Below, in pieces: positions 52,609-63,529 of a DNA stretch of 64,000 bases (position 1 is its first letter; each line of letters opens with the position of its first letter). This DNA is from Leucaena leucocephala. Its lineage: Eukaryota; Streptophyta; Magnoliopsida; Fabales; Fabaceae. Made by a program: the position numbers and the translations under genes. Below the pieces are notes generated by a model, which saw nothing but the letters and a program-made list of their open reading frames with translations, made no database searches and had not been told where the DNA came from. Where the stretch lies: assembly GCA_037074615.1 (NCBI GenBank), contig CM073563.1, positions 14,678,501 through 14,742,500 on the forward strand, read 5' to 3'.

Positions 52609-53616
52609 CTATGTTTTCTCATAATGGATCCTAATAAATTCCCCTACCATGTAGATCCAATCATGGATATCCTCAAAGGGTTCCTCTTCAAAGTACTGAT
52701 CTAACACTTCTCTCCATGTTGCTGTAAGAGGTAAAATATCATCCATGATATCAACCCAAGCTTCTAAGGTAAGAGTATCTGGATCATATGCTTGATAGGC
52801 CTCTCTTACCCTTGCTATGAAGTCTTTATAAACTCTATAGTCTTGATCAACACCTCTAACCAACATTCTTCCTATCTCATATAGCTGCTTCGTGAGTTCC
52901 ACAGCTTTCCTGAAATGTTCTTCATCCATATCTTCCCCAGGGGTTAACTCAATTATCTGATGGTTACCCAGATATATCTGTACCATTAACTTCTTGGTTC
53001 CACTTGGACCTGGAATATCTGTAGGGTCTGGTCTCTGACTAGGTCCAGGTATATCAGCTACATGACTAGGTTCAGGTATATTAGCTACATGACTAGGTTC
53101 AGGTATATTAGCTGTATGGCTGGGTCCAGGTACATCAACTGGTTTAGGTACCTGACTCGGTCCAGGAACATCTACCTCATCCGCCTGCCTAGGCACAGGG
53201 TCTGTACCACCCCCAACATAAGAGTAACCCACATCAGATTGTTCCTCTTGAGGGTCTATCATCTCTCTATCATCTATCTGACCTGCATCTCTTTCTAGTA
53301 CAATATTCATAGGTGGGGCTGGGTTAGGTTCCTCAAGTTCATCCTCTTCCGATGGTATATCCTCATCTGATATTTCCTCTTCTTCATCATCATCCTCATC
53401 CATTTCATTTGATCCCACAGAAGAATTATCTAACCTGCCCAATTCTGATTCACTACTGGAATCCCGGATATTGATCACTGGGGGAAGACCAAACTCCGGA
53501 TCATGTATAAAAGCATCTATCTCTTCTGAGTTCCACCCTGATCTATCAGAACTATAGACTGTGGGTCTAGGGTCCCCCTGGTTCACTGTAGTCTCTGATG
53601 TTCTAGACTCAGTCAT
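52609..53616 (-). CDS. Extra ORF upstream of gag, 335 aa, function unknown
   Basis: Intact frame in the sense orientation of the element, between the primer site and gag-pol. I do not recognise it. Visible parts: a Ser/Thr-rich N-terminus (1-70); a strongly acidic tract at ~71-96 (EMDEDDDEEEEISDED and onward); six (V/I)P(G/E)PS repeats at about residues 150, 162, 171, 180, 189 and 201, partly encoded by a 27-bp minisatellite; and a C-terminal region (~206-335) predicted helical by eye, rich in acidic and aromatic residues (EAWVDIMDD, DIHDWIYMVGEFIRIHYEKT). There is no Cys/His cluster, signal peptide or membrane segment. A 1-kb frame kept open through a low-complexity repeat suggests selection. 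It could be an accessory regulator or RNA- or chromatin-binding protein; that is inference. Extra ORFs upstream of gag are known in some other plant Ty3/gypsy lineages such as Ogre, but I see no clear similarity from memory. Confidence 0.75.
   Translation of the reverse strand: MTESRTSETTVNQGDPRPTVYSSDRSGWNSEEIDAFIHDPEFGLPPVINIRDSSSESELGRLDNSSVGSNEMDEDDDEEEEISDEDIPSEEDELEEPNPAPPMNIVLERDAGQIDDREMIDPQEEQSDVGYSYVGGGTDPVPRQADEVDVPGPSQVPKPVDVPGPSHTANIPEPSHVANIPEPSHVADIPGPSQRPDPTDIPGPSGTKKLMVQIYLGNHQIIELTPGEDMDEEHFRKAVELTKQLYEIGRMLVRGVDQDYRVYKDFIARVREAYQAYDPDTLTLEAWVDIMDDILPLTATWREVLDQYFEEEPFEDIHDWIYMVGEFIRIHYEKT
53037..53144 (-). repeat. 27-bp in-frame minisatellite within the extra ORF
   Basis: Four copies of a 27-bp unit (53037, 53064, 53091, 53118) built on gactaggttcaggtatatta or a close variant. 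The first three are nearly identical and the fourth is diverged. Each unit adds nine residues carrying one P(G/E)PS motif, and the unit length is a multiple of three. Confidence 0.9.
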
Positions 53617-53719
53617 TAGTATCCTGCAATAATTAACTTAAGGTCAATTATGCAGATGTTCACTTATGTAACAGTCTATAAATAATCTAATCAGAGCATT
53701 TCCTAAGCCAGAATCCTTT
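53617..53719 (-). other. Internal leader between primer site and extra ORF
   Basis: 103 bp with no ORF. On the minus strand TTAATTATTGCAG (AG at 53625-53624) precedes the extra-ORF ATG by 7 nt and resembles a 3' splice acceptor. Confidence 0.4.
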
Positions 53720-53731
53720 GCTCTGATACCA
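53720..53731 (-). other. Primer binding site (initiator-Met tRNA type)
   Basis: The minus strand reads TGGTATCAGAGC, four bases (ATTT) after the 5' LTR end CTCTGCA. This is the standard plant LTR-retrotransposon primer complement. An identical 18-nt word, ATTTTGGTATCAGAGCAA, also occurs inside each LTR. Confidence 0.93.
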
Positions 53732-53735
53732 AAAT

Positions 53736-53940
53736 TGCAGAGTCCTTCTTGGGACTACAAAAGGTACCTCAGACGCAAGTTTTACGCACCAGCCTCTCGA
53801 CTGCAATGCAACCTCCCGGTGGCAAAGCCGGTAGGCCATGTCGGGGTAAGAGCCAACGCTTCGTCCCACTCTCACGCAGTGAGAACCCCCGATCATGGTG
53901 AAGAATCTTAGCCATCTCATAACTTGCTCTGATACCAAAA
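53736..53940 (-). other. Former leader and primer site inside the 5' LTR
   Basis: Second copy of the 205-bp segment at 44372-44576. Minus strand: TGTAACA, TTT, TGGTATCAGAGC at 53926-53937, then leader-like sequence down to the LTR end at 53736. The older boundary (53941) plus primer site has the usual spacing of an LTR end, so an ancestral LTR of 3,220 bp (53941-57160) is inferred. Confidence 0.8.
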
Positions 53941-55742
53941 TGTTACATCCTTACTTTTAACCTCAATTATACTCCATTAGAAGTGATTGGAACCAATTAC
54001 ATGATCATTTGCTTTGAAAATATCCATTTCCAAAAGATTTGCTTTCGGGTACTGTTCACTGTTACTGTTCATTTGGTAATTCCAGAACATGTACCCTACT
54101 TTGAAAATTCATAACTAATTGTAGAAAAATCAAAATAATGTGGTTCCAATTTCTAATGAAATATATTTCATAAATATTTGAGGGAAAAATATGAAATTGA
54201 GGTTATCTTGTTCACATGAAATCAGTTTATTGGTTAAAAATCACTGTTCATTTGGTAAAATCTGGAAGTTCCAGTTTCTTTGCCTTAACTTTAAAAATTC
54301 GTTTCTCTTTGGTTACTTGTCCAAATGAACTGTGTTACATATGGAATTAAAGATCTAGACGTCCTCTTTAATATCACCAAATTTCATAGAAGAATTCGTT
54401 CATTTGATATATGAAATCATTGTGTGAACGTCACTGCCTCTCAGCACTCGTTTTATCTCAATTCCAGATCTTACTTCCAACTTTGGAAAATCATAACAAT
54501 TCGGATACTTATCCAATTAAGGCGTTCTTGGTGTCCATTTAAAGGTCTGTATCTTAACTTTAATCATGCCAAGTTTCAGACTAAAACACGTTGATTTGGG
54601 CATCATAAACATCGTCACATCACCATAGTCTCAAAACAGAATTACAGAACCATACACCATTCAACCATACATACTATCATATGCTTCCATAAGGTTAAGT
54701 AACTCATGTGACTTATTATACAAACTCATTCATCTATGTTTACCCTTTTTCCATGTGAAGTTCCAGCACCTATAACAAGATTATGCATATGGAAGGAATG
54801 AGATTTCATGGAAATCCCAATAGCAAGTTACACAAACCATAATATCATGCATGAATAATTGAATGCTTAACATGTTATCATGTGATGGGAGCTACTTCAT
54901 AATAGCACATAAGCAAACTCTAACATGCATATTGTCATGACATAACTTGCAAGGAGTTGCAATCATTCATACTTCATCATAACATGATGACATAAACTCA
55001 AGCTCAACCAAACACCATAATCAACAAGCAAGCAAAACAATTAAACAAACATGAGTTATAGTTAGGTATCCTTGCTACCTCTTAGCTATCTTGGTCAAGA
55101 CCTTCTTGAAGTGCTTTCCTTCCTTCACAAATGTCAAAACCTAGCCATTACAACATAATATCAAGTTACAACTCAACTTGAAACCAAATCCAAGACTAGG
55201 TTTTCACTAGCTCCCTTTCTTTCTCTAATTTATGTTTCCTACTTCCACCTTTCCAAAATAAATTCTTATGGTTCATTTCCACATAATTTTTCATGTAGAA
55301 TCCAAATATGAAATCAGAATTTCCAAAATCAAAACATACCAATTGCTACAGTACCAAACCGAAATGCATGCTCTTGTTTTCCAAAAATTCTCATTTTGAT
55401 TCCAATGCTTCCAATACTTGTTCTCCTACTTTATCCCCACACAATTTTCCATTTTAAACTCATTGGAAGCATCAAAATCATGAAATTCCATCATATGAAC
55501 AGTACCACGTACAGTACCAGCAAGAACACAAAACCCTAAATCCAAACATACTTGAATTCCCAAGCTTATACCACTTGATTCTAGCTTGTTTAAGCTTGTC
55601 TAAACTATCCATAACATAAAACTCATATTTTAACCATATATGAGCATCACTTCCAGCAGCAACCATAAGGGAAATAGAACATGAAAACCCCTTAAAACCA
55701 TGAGCTAACCTACTAGAACAAAGCTCAAGATCAAGGGAGATG

Positions 55743-55752
55743 ATTACCTTGC
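55743..55752 (-). other. Candidate 5' splice donor in the LTR leader
   Basis: The minus strand reads GCAAG/GTAAT, about 80 nt downstream of the expected transcription start. Joined to the acceptor-like site near 53624 it would remove ~2.1 kb of U5 and leader, including both primer sites, from an mRNA. Consensus match only. Confidence 0.3.
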
Positions 55753-55854
55753 TTGTTACTTCACTTTGGTTGCTTCTTTCTTGGTTGAATGGAAATTTTG
55801 CAAGAGTTTCCCTATGGTTCTCAAATCTGCCGCACATGGTCTGAAATGAGGGGG

Positions 55855-55863
55855 TATTTATAG
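55855..55863 (-). promoter_or_regulatory. TATA box of the 5' LTR promoter
   Basis: CTATAAATA on the minus strand, followed by CCCCCTCATTTCAGACC. Transcription would start ~25-32 nt downstream, near 55830, and read through the extra ORF and gag-pol. Confidence 0.75.
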
Positions 55864-56904
55864 AGAAATTTGGGTTGAAATGGATGGCCAAGATTGATTT
55901 GGTTACTATTTGATCTAAAGGCTCACATTTAATCTTGGATTTAACTTTTTCATAAAATAATAATTATTACATCATGTGGGACAGCTCATGGGACACCTAA
56001 GAGGGTTAGGTGGCGTGCTGCACATGTGAAGAAGGTTCTGGAGAAATTCCAGTCCAATCCGGTACCGATCGGAGCAGTTTCCCAACAACCGGACTGTTTT
56101 CTGTTCTGAATTTTTTTATAATATACCAGGATATGTATTATGTCCTGGAAATCAATATCTAGGCTTCTCATACCATTGAAATGATATATTAAATATTTAT
56201 CTGCCATCCATCCCTTGGGAAATGACCAAAATACCCTTAGTGTCCTTTCCTGCACTGTACTAACCCTAAGGGCAAAATCGTCATTTCACACCTCTTTACA
56301 CTGCCTCAGGGCATATATTGATTCTATATAATCATATTTATACTATGTCCCACGTTTTTGGCCTGTCCATAATGATCAAAATGACCTCCATTCACTACTG
56401 GTACAGTATGGGCATCCAGGGGCATTTTCGTAATTTCACACTTTTCCTGGACTGCTCTGGTCTCTGGCCCTCATAACTGTCCAATCACCTTAATGGGCTT
56501 ATGATGGCGCTATTTGGGCCTCAGTATGGGCTTATTGCCTGTATTGCCTTTATGGCCCAATTCACAATATAGCTCCCCCGATCCTATTTATCGGGTATTT
56601 TATTTCACTGTAAAATTCCGTATGGCTTCTACAGGATTCCTTTTCTGACTCTGTCAGTTTTATAAATTCATATATTAAATATATGAATTTTCTATAAGGT
56701 CTTATCTGATTCTGAGATCTGAAAAATACTGTAATAATTCCTTCTGACTTCAGGAATTTATATCAATTAATCGGGACCTCAAATCAAAATTCTGTGTTGC
56801 GTTAAACTGACCGGAATATTTTTGTCTATCTACTGGTAAAATTTGGGTCTGATCTGATTCCGGGCATTTTTGGCCTGTTTTGGCTCAGCTTTTCCATATT
56901 TACA

Positions 56905-57035
56905 TTTAGGTCCCTTAACTTTTGAATAATTGAACTTTAGTCCCTGAACTTTTCATTAATTGCATTTAGGTCCCTCCTTTTATTTCTACTTCAACTTTTT
57001 GTCTTCAAACTTTTCAATTTTCGTTTAGGTCCCTA
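56905..57035 (-). repeat. Degenerate short repeats in U3 of the 5' LTR
   Basis: Same four tttaggtccct-type words as at 47541-47671, here upstream of the active promoter by ~1.1 kb. Confidence 0.6.
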
Positions 57036-57160
57036 TTATTTCCTTAGTTATGAATCCTTCCCTTTCATTTCTCAATCTGATACAATCTATTCCAAGAAAC
57101 TCATATCCATTTCAGATAAACTGTACAGCTACATCAGGTCAGAAAATTGGGGATATGACA

Positions 57161-57165
57161 CCATA
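57161..57165. other. Target site duplication, right copy (ccata)
   Basis: Direct repeat of 44367-44371; the satellite continues as taggtcacaacagag. Confidence 0.96.
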
Positions 57166-58348
57166 TAGGTCACAACAGAGTCGTCAATTGTTTCAAGGTA
57201 GTTTTACGCAAAAGTAGCAAAACTTTGGGACTTTACTTGTCTATAGTGATAACTCGCCCCCAATCGCAACCTTCAATGTGAGTTCTAGAACGTTACTCTT
57301 CTTAAGATGTGGGTCCATGTAGGTCGCAAAAGTGTCATCCATTTTTTCAAAGTAGTTTTAGGCAAAGTAGCGGAACTCTGGCACTTTTCTCGACCATACT
57401 GAAAAATCCCCCCAATCTCTACTTTGAGTATGCGTTCTGGAATGCTACTTTCCTTAAGATATGGGTCTATATAGGTCACAAAAGAGTCATCAACTGTTTC
57501 AAGGTAGTTGTACGCAAATGTAGCGAAACTTTGGCACTTCACTTTTCTATAGTGATAACTCACCCCAATCTCAACTTTTAATACGAATTCTATAACACCT
57601 ATTTTCCTTAAGATATGGGTCTATGTAGGTCACGGAAGAGTTATCCATTGTTTCAAGCTACTTCTAGGCAAATGAAGCAAAACCTTGGCACTTCTCCCGA
57701 CCATAATGAAAAGTCCCCACCAATATCAACACTGAACATTCATTCTAGAATGCCACTTTCCTTAAGATATGGGTCCATATAGGTCACAACAGAGTCGTCA
57801 ATTGTTTCAAGGTAGTTTTACGCAAAAGTAGCAAAACTTTGGGACTTTACTTGTCTATAGTGATAACTCGCCCCCAATCGCAACCTTCAATGTGAGTTCT
57901 AGAACGTTACTCTTCTTAAGATGTGGGTCCATGTAGGTCGCAAAAGTGTCATCCATTTTTTCAAAGTAGTTTTAGGCAAAGTAGCGGAACTCTGGCACTT
58001 TTCTCGACCATACTGAAAAATCCCCCCAATCTCTACTTTGAGTATGCGTTCTGGAATGCTACTTTCCTTAAGATATGGGTCTATATAGGTCACAAAAGAG
58101 TCATCAACTGTTTCAAGGTAGTTGTACGCAAATGTAGCGAAACTTTGGCACTTTACTTTTCTATAGTGATAACCTCACCCCAATCTCAACTTTTAATACG
58201 AATTCTATAACACCTATTTTCCTTAAGATATGGGTCCATGTAGGTCACGAAAGAGTTATCCATTGTTTCAAGGAACTTTTAGATAAATGCAGCAAAACCT
58301 TGGCACTTTTCCCGACCATAATGAAAAGTCCCCACCAATATCAACATT
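57161..58348 (+). repeat. Divergent satellite: two M3b-M5-M6-M4 tetramers
   Basis: Two units of 614-615 bp, the first interrupted by the retrotransposon (its first 46 bp are at 44326-44371), the second at 57734-58348. They contain M5 (atgtgagttctagaacgtta) and M6 (gagtatgcgttctggaatgc), which are absent from the left array. The first ends in the M4 form with ctacttctaggc, the second in M4b with ggaacttttagataaatgc. Reading frames of 64 to 96 codons here (57309, 57923 and later 60048, 61573, 63104) repeat with the satellite and are not genes. Confidence 0.9.
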
Positions 58349-60473
58349 GAATATTCATTCTAGAATGCCACATTCCTCAAGATATGGGTCCATATAGGTC
58401 ACAAAAGGGTCATCAATTGTTTCTAGTTTGACTCAAATGGAGCAAAATTATTGAACTTGTCTATACTTGTAACTCACCCCCAATCTCAACTTTCAATATG
58501 AGTTCTAGAATGTCACTTCTCCAAAGATGTGGGTCCATGTAGGTCACAAAGTGTCATCCATTTTTTCAAAGTACTTTTAGGAAAATGTAGCGAAACTCTG
58601 GCACTTTTCCTGACCATAATGGAAATTCCCCACCAATATCAACACTGAACATTCATTCTAGAATGCCACTTTCCTTAAGATATGGGTCCATATAGGTCAC
58701 AACAGAGTCGTCAATTGTTCCAAGGTAGTTTTACGCAAATGTAGCAAAACTTTGGCACTTCACTTTTCTATAGTGATAACTCACCCCAATCTCAACTTTT
58801 AATACGAATTCTATAACACCTATTTTCCTTAAGATATGGGTCTATGTAGGTCACGGAAGAGTTATCCATTGTTTCAAGCTACTTCTAGGCAAATGAAGCA
58901 AAACCTTGGCACTTCTCCCGACCATAATGAAAAGTCCCCACCAATATCAACATTGAATATTCATTCTAGAATGCCACACTCCTCAAGACATGGGTCCATA
59001 TAGGTCACAAAAGGGTCATCAATTGTTTCTAGTTTGACTCAAATGGAGCAAAATTATTGAACTTGTCTATACTTGTAACTCACCCCCAATCTCAACTTTC
59101 AATATGAGTTCTAGAATGTCACTTCTCCAAAGATGTGGGTCCATGTAGGTCACAAAGTGTCATCCATTTTTTCAAAGTACTTTTAGGAAAATGTAGCGAA
59201 ACTCTGGCACTTTTCCTGACCATAATGGAAATTCCCCACCAATATCAACACTGAACATTCATTCTAGAATGCCACTTTCCTTAAGATATGGGTCCATATA
59301 GGTCACAACAGAGTCGTCAATTGTTCCAAGGTAGTTTTACGCAAATGTAGCAAAACTTTGGCACTTCACTTTTCTATAGTGATAACTCACCCCAATCTCA
59401 ACTTTTAATATGAATTCTATAACACCTATTTTCCTTAAGATATGGGTCTATGTAGGTCACGGAAGAGTTATCCATTGTTTCAAGCTACTTCTAGGCAAAT
59501 GAAGCAAAACCTTGGCACTTCTCCCGACCATAATGAAAAGTCCCCACCAATATCAACATTGAATATTCATTCTAGAATGCCACATTCCTCAAGATATGGG
59601 TCCATATAGGTCACAAAAGGGTCATCAATTGTTTCTAGTTTGACTCAAATGGAGCAAAATTCTTGAACTTGTCTATACTTGTAACTCACCCCCAATCTCA
59701 ACTTTCAATATGAGTTCTAGAATGTCACTTCTCCAAAGATGTGGGTCCATGTAGGTCACAAAGTGTCATCCATTTTTTCAAAGTACTTTTAGGAAAATGT
59801 AGCGAAACTCTGGCACTTTTCCTGACCACAATGGAAATTCCCCACCAATATCAACACTGAACATTCATTCTAGAATGCCACTTTGCTTAAGATATGGGTC
59901 CATATAGGTCACAACAGAGTCGTCAATTGTTTCAAGGTAGTTTTACGCAAAAGTAGCAAAACTTTGGGACTTTACTTGTCTATAGTGATAACTCGCCCCC
60001 AATCGCAACCTTCAATGTGAGTTCTAGAACGTTACTCTTCTTAAGATGTGGGTCCATGTAGGTCGCAAAAGTGTCATCCATTTTTTCAAAGTAGTTTTAG
60101 GCAAAGTAGCGGAACTCTGGCACTTTTCTCGACCATACTGAAAAATCCCCCCAATCTCTACTTTGAGTATGCGTTCTGGAATGCTACTTTCCTTAAGATA
60201 TGGGTCTATATAGGTCACAAAAGAGTCATCAACTGTTTCAAGGTAGTTGTACGCAAATGTAGCGAAACTTTGGCACTTTACTTTTCTATAGTGATAACCT
60301 CACCCCAATCTCAACTTTTAATACGAATTCTATAACACCTATTTTCCTTAAGATATGGGTCCATGTAGGTCACGAAAGAGTTATCCATTGTTTCAAGGAA
60401 CTTTTAGATAAATGCAGCAAAACCTTGGCACTTTTCCCGACCATAATGAAAAGTCCCCACCAATATCAACATT
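58349..60473 (+). repeat. Mixed satellite units between the two HOR types
   Basis: Two 606-bp M1-M2-M3-M4 tetramers (58349, 58955), then a 913-bp hexamer M1-M2-M3b-M5-M6-M4b (59561-60473). The tetramers carry aaaagtcc and, in M1, caaaattattgaac, unlike the left-domain consensus (aaaggtcc, caaaattcttgaac). Confidence 0.9.
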
Positions 60474-62001
60474 GAATATTCATTCTAGAATGCCACATTC
60501 CTCAAGATATGGGTCCATATAGGTCACAAAAGGGTCATCAATTGTTTCTAGTTTGACTCAAATGGAGCAAAATTATTGAACTTGTCTATACTTGTAACTC
60601 ACCCCCAATCTCAACTTTCAATATGAGTTCTAGAATGTCACTTCTCCAAAGATGTGGGTCCATGTAGGTCACAAAGTGTCATCCATTTTTTCAAAGTACT
60701 TTTAGGAAAATGTAGCGAAACTCTGGCACTTTTCCTGACCATAATGGAAATTCCCCACCAATATCAACATTGAACATTCATTCTAGAATGCTACTTTCCT
60801 TAAGATATGGGTCCATATAGGTCACAAGAGAGTCGTCAATTGTTCCAAGGTAGTTTTACGCAAATGTAGCAAAACTTTGGCACTTCACTTTTCTATAGTG
60901 ATAACTCACCCCAATCTCAACTTTTAATACGAATTCTATAACACCTATTTTCCTTAAGATATGGATCTATGTAGGTCACGGAAGAGTTATCCATTGTTTC
61001 AAGCTACTTCTAGGCAAATGAAGCAAAACCTTGGCACTTCTCCCGACCATAATGAAAAGTCCCCACCAATATCAACATTGAATATTCATTCTAGAATGCC
61101 ACATTCCTCAAGATATGGGTCCATATAGGTCCCAAAAGGGTCATCAGTTGTTCAAGGTAGTTTTACTCAAATGTAGCAAAATTATTGAACTTTACTTGTC
61201 TATAGTTGTAAGTCACCCCCAATCTCAACTTTCAATATGAGTTCTAGAATGTCACTTCTCCAAAGATGTGGGTCCATGCAGGTCACAAAGTGTCATCCAT
61301 TTTTTCAAAGTACTTTTACCAAAATGTAGCGAAACTCTGGCACTTTTCCTGACCATAATGGAAAGTCCCCACCAATATCAACATTGAATATTCATTCTAG
61401 AATGCCACTTTGCTTAAGATATGGGTCCATATAGGTCACAAAAGAGTCCTCAATTGTTTCAAGGTAGTTTTACGCAAAAGTAGCAGAACTTTGGGACTTT
61501 ACTTGTCTATAGTGATAACTCACCCCTAATCGCAACCTTCAATGTGAGTTCTAGAACGTTACTTTTCTTAAGATGTGGGTCCATGTAGGTCGCAAAAGTG
61601 TCATCCATTTTTTCAAAGTACTTTTAGGAAAATGTAGCGGAACTCTGGCACTTTTCTCGACCATACTGAAAAATCCCCCCAATCTCTACTTTGAGTATGC
61701 GTTCTGGAATGCTACTTTCCTTAAGATATGGGTCTATATAGGTCACAAAAGAGTCATCAACTGTTTCAAGGTAGTTGTACGCAAATGTAGTGAAACTTTG
61801 GCACTTTACTTTTCTATAGTGATAACCTCACCCCAATCTCAACTTTTAATACGAATTCTATAACACCTATTTTCCTTAAGATATGGGTCCATGTAGGTCA
61901 CGAAGGAGTTATCCATTGTTTCAAGGAACTTTTAGGTAAATGCAGCAAAACCTTGGCACTTTTCCTGACCATAATGAAAAGTCCCCACCAATATCAACAT
62001 T
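60474..62001 (+). repeat. Ten-monomer HOR unit, 1,528 bp, copy 1
   Basis: Order M1-M2-M3-M4 (606 bp), M1b-M2b (306 bp, from 61080), M3c-M5-M6-M4b (616 bp, from 61386). M1b reads caaggtagttttactcaaatg where M1 reads tctagtttgactc. M3c has ctttgcttaag and agagtcctcaattg. Confidence 0.9.
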
Positions 62002-63529
62002 GAATATTCATTCTAGAATGCCACATTCCTCAAGATATGGGTCCATATTGGTCACAAAAGGGTCATCAATTGTTTCTAGTTTGACTCAAATGGAGCAAAA
62101 TTATTGAACTTGTCTATACTTGTAACTCACCCCCAATCTCAACTTTCAATATGAGTTCTAGAATGTCACTTCTCCAAAGATGTGGGTCCATGTAGGTCAC
62201 AAAGTGTCATCCATTTTTTCAAAGTACTTGTAGGAAAATGTAGCGAAACTCTGGCACTTTTCCTGACCATAATGGAAATTCCCCACCAATATCAACATTG
62301 AACATTCATTCTAGGATGCCACTTTCCTTAAGATATGGGTCCATATAGGTCACAAGAGAGTCGTCAATTGTTCCAAGGTAGTTTTATGCAAATGTAGCAA
62401 AACTTTGGCACTTCACTTTTCTATAGTGATAACTCACCCCAATCTCAACTTTTAATACGAATTCTATAACACCTATTTTCCTTAAGATATGGGTCTATGT
62501 AGGTCACGGAAGAGTTATCCATTGTTTCAAGCTACTTCTAGGCAAATGAAGCAAAACCTTGGCACTTCTCCCGACCATAATGAAAAGTCCCCACCAATAT
62601 CAACATTGAATATTCATTCTAGAATGCCACATTCCTCAAGATATGGGTCCATATAGGTCACAAAAGGGTCATCAGTTGTTTCAAGGTAGTTTTACTCAAA
62701 TGTAGCAAAATTATTGAACTTTACTTGTCTATAGTTGTAAGTCACCCCCAATCTCAACTTTCAATATGAGTTCTAGAATGTCACTTCTCCAAAGATGTGG
62801 GTCCATGCAGGTCACAAAGTGTCATCCATTTTTTCAAAGTACTTTTAGCAAAATGTAGCGAAACTCTGGCACTTTTCCTGACCATAATGGAAAGTCCCCA
62901 CCAATATCAACATTGAATATTCATTCTAGAATGCCACTTTGCTTAAGATATGGGTCTATATTGGTCACAAAAGAGTCCTCAATTGTTTCAAGGTAGTTTT
63001 ACGCAAAAGTAGCAGAACTTTGGGACTTTACTTGTCTATAGTGATAACTCACCCCCAATCGCAACCTTCAATGTGAGTTCTAGAACGTTACTTTTCTTAA
63101 GATGTGGGTCCATGTAGGTTGCAAAAGTGTCATCCATTTTTTCAAAGTAGTTTTAGGCAAAGTAGCGGAACTCTGGCACTTTTCTCGACCATACTGAAAA
63201 ATCCCCCCAATCTCTACTTTGAGTATGCATTCTGGAATGCTACTTTCCTTAAGATATGGGTCTATATAGGTCACAAAAGAGTCATCAACTGTTTCAAGGT
63301 AGTTGTACGCAAATGTAGCGAAACTTTGGCACTTTACTTTTCTATAGTGATAACCTCACCCCAATCTCAACTTTTAATACGAATTCTATAACACCTATTT
63401 TCCTTAAGATATGGGTCCATGTAGGTCACGAAGGAGTTATCCATTGTTTCAAGGAACTTTTAGGTAAATGCAGCAAAACCTTGGCACTTTTCCTGACCAT
63501 AATGAAAAGTCCCCACCAATATCAACATT
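62002..63529 (+). repeat. Ten-monomer HOR unit, 1,528 bp, copy 2
   Basis: Same ten-monomer order as copy 1 (606 + 307 + 615 bp; sub-unit starts 62002, 62608, 62915). Point differences from copy 1 are scattered, for example attctaggatgcc in M3 here against attctagaatgct there, so homogenisation is weaker than in the left array. Confidence 0.9.

Larger units (their letters stand above)
44372..57160 (-). mobile_element. Full-length Ty3/gypsy chromovirus (Tekay/Del type), 12,789 bp
   Basis: Complete autonomous-looking LTR retrotransposon read on the minus strand. The order is 5' LTR 53736-57160, primer binding site 53720-53731, extra ORF 52609-53616, gag-pol 47850-52412, polypurine tract 47797-47810 and 3' LTR 44372-47796. 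The 5-bp duplication ccata flanks it. Domain order (Gag, protease, RT, RNase H, integrase, chromodomain) and the GAGGACGAAATTT motif between gag-pol and the polypurine tract are as expected for plant chromoviruses, and LTRs above 3 kb suit the Tekay clade. Both ORFs are open and the LTRs are nearly identical, so insertion was recent. The element sits 46 bp inside a satellite unit of the divergent type. Confidence 0.96.
53736..57160 (-). mobile_element. 5' LTR of the chromovirus, 3,425 bp
   Basis: Starts TGTCATATCCCC on the minus strand at 57160 and ends CTCTGCA at 53736, identical in length to the 3' LTR. The TATA box at 55855-55863 implies U3 of ~1.3 kb and an R-U5 of ~2.1 kb, an unusually long transcribed leader. 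The satellite resumes directly after it. Confidence 0.96.

Noticed and set aside
44372..57160. Two overlapping or nested elements as the explanation for leader sequence outside the inner LTR end
   Set aside because: Perfect ccata duplications and equal 3,425-bp repeats place the element ends outside the leader segment, so one element with extended LTRs is simpler.
57285..63391. Recurring reading frames of 64 to 96 codons on both strands in the right satellite
   Set aside because: They repeat with the satellite period, overlap on opposite strands and have no recognisable domain; chance openings in tandem DNA.
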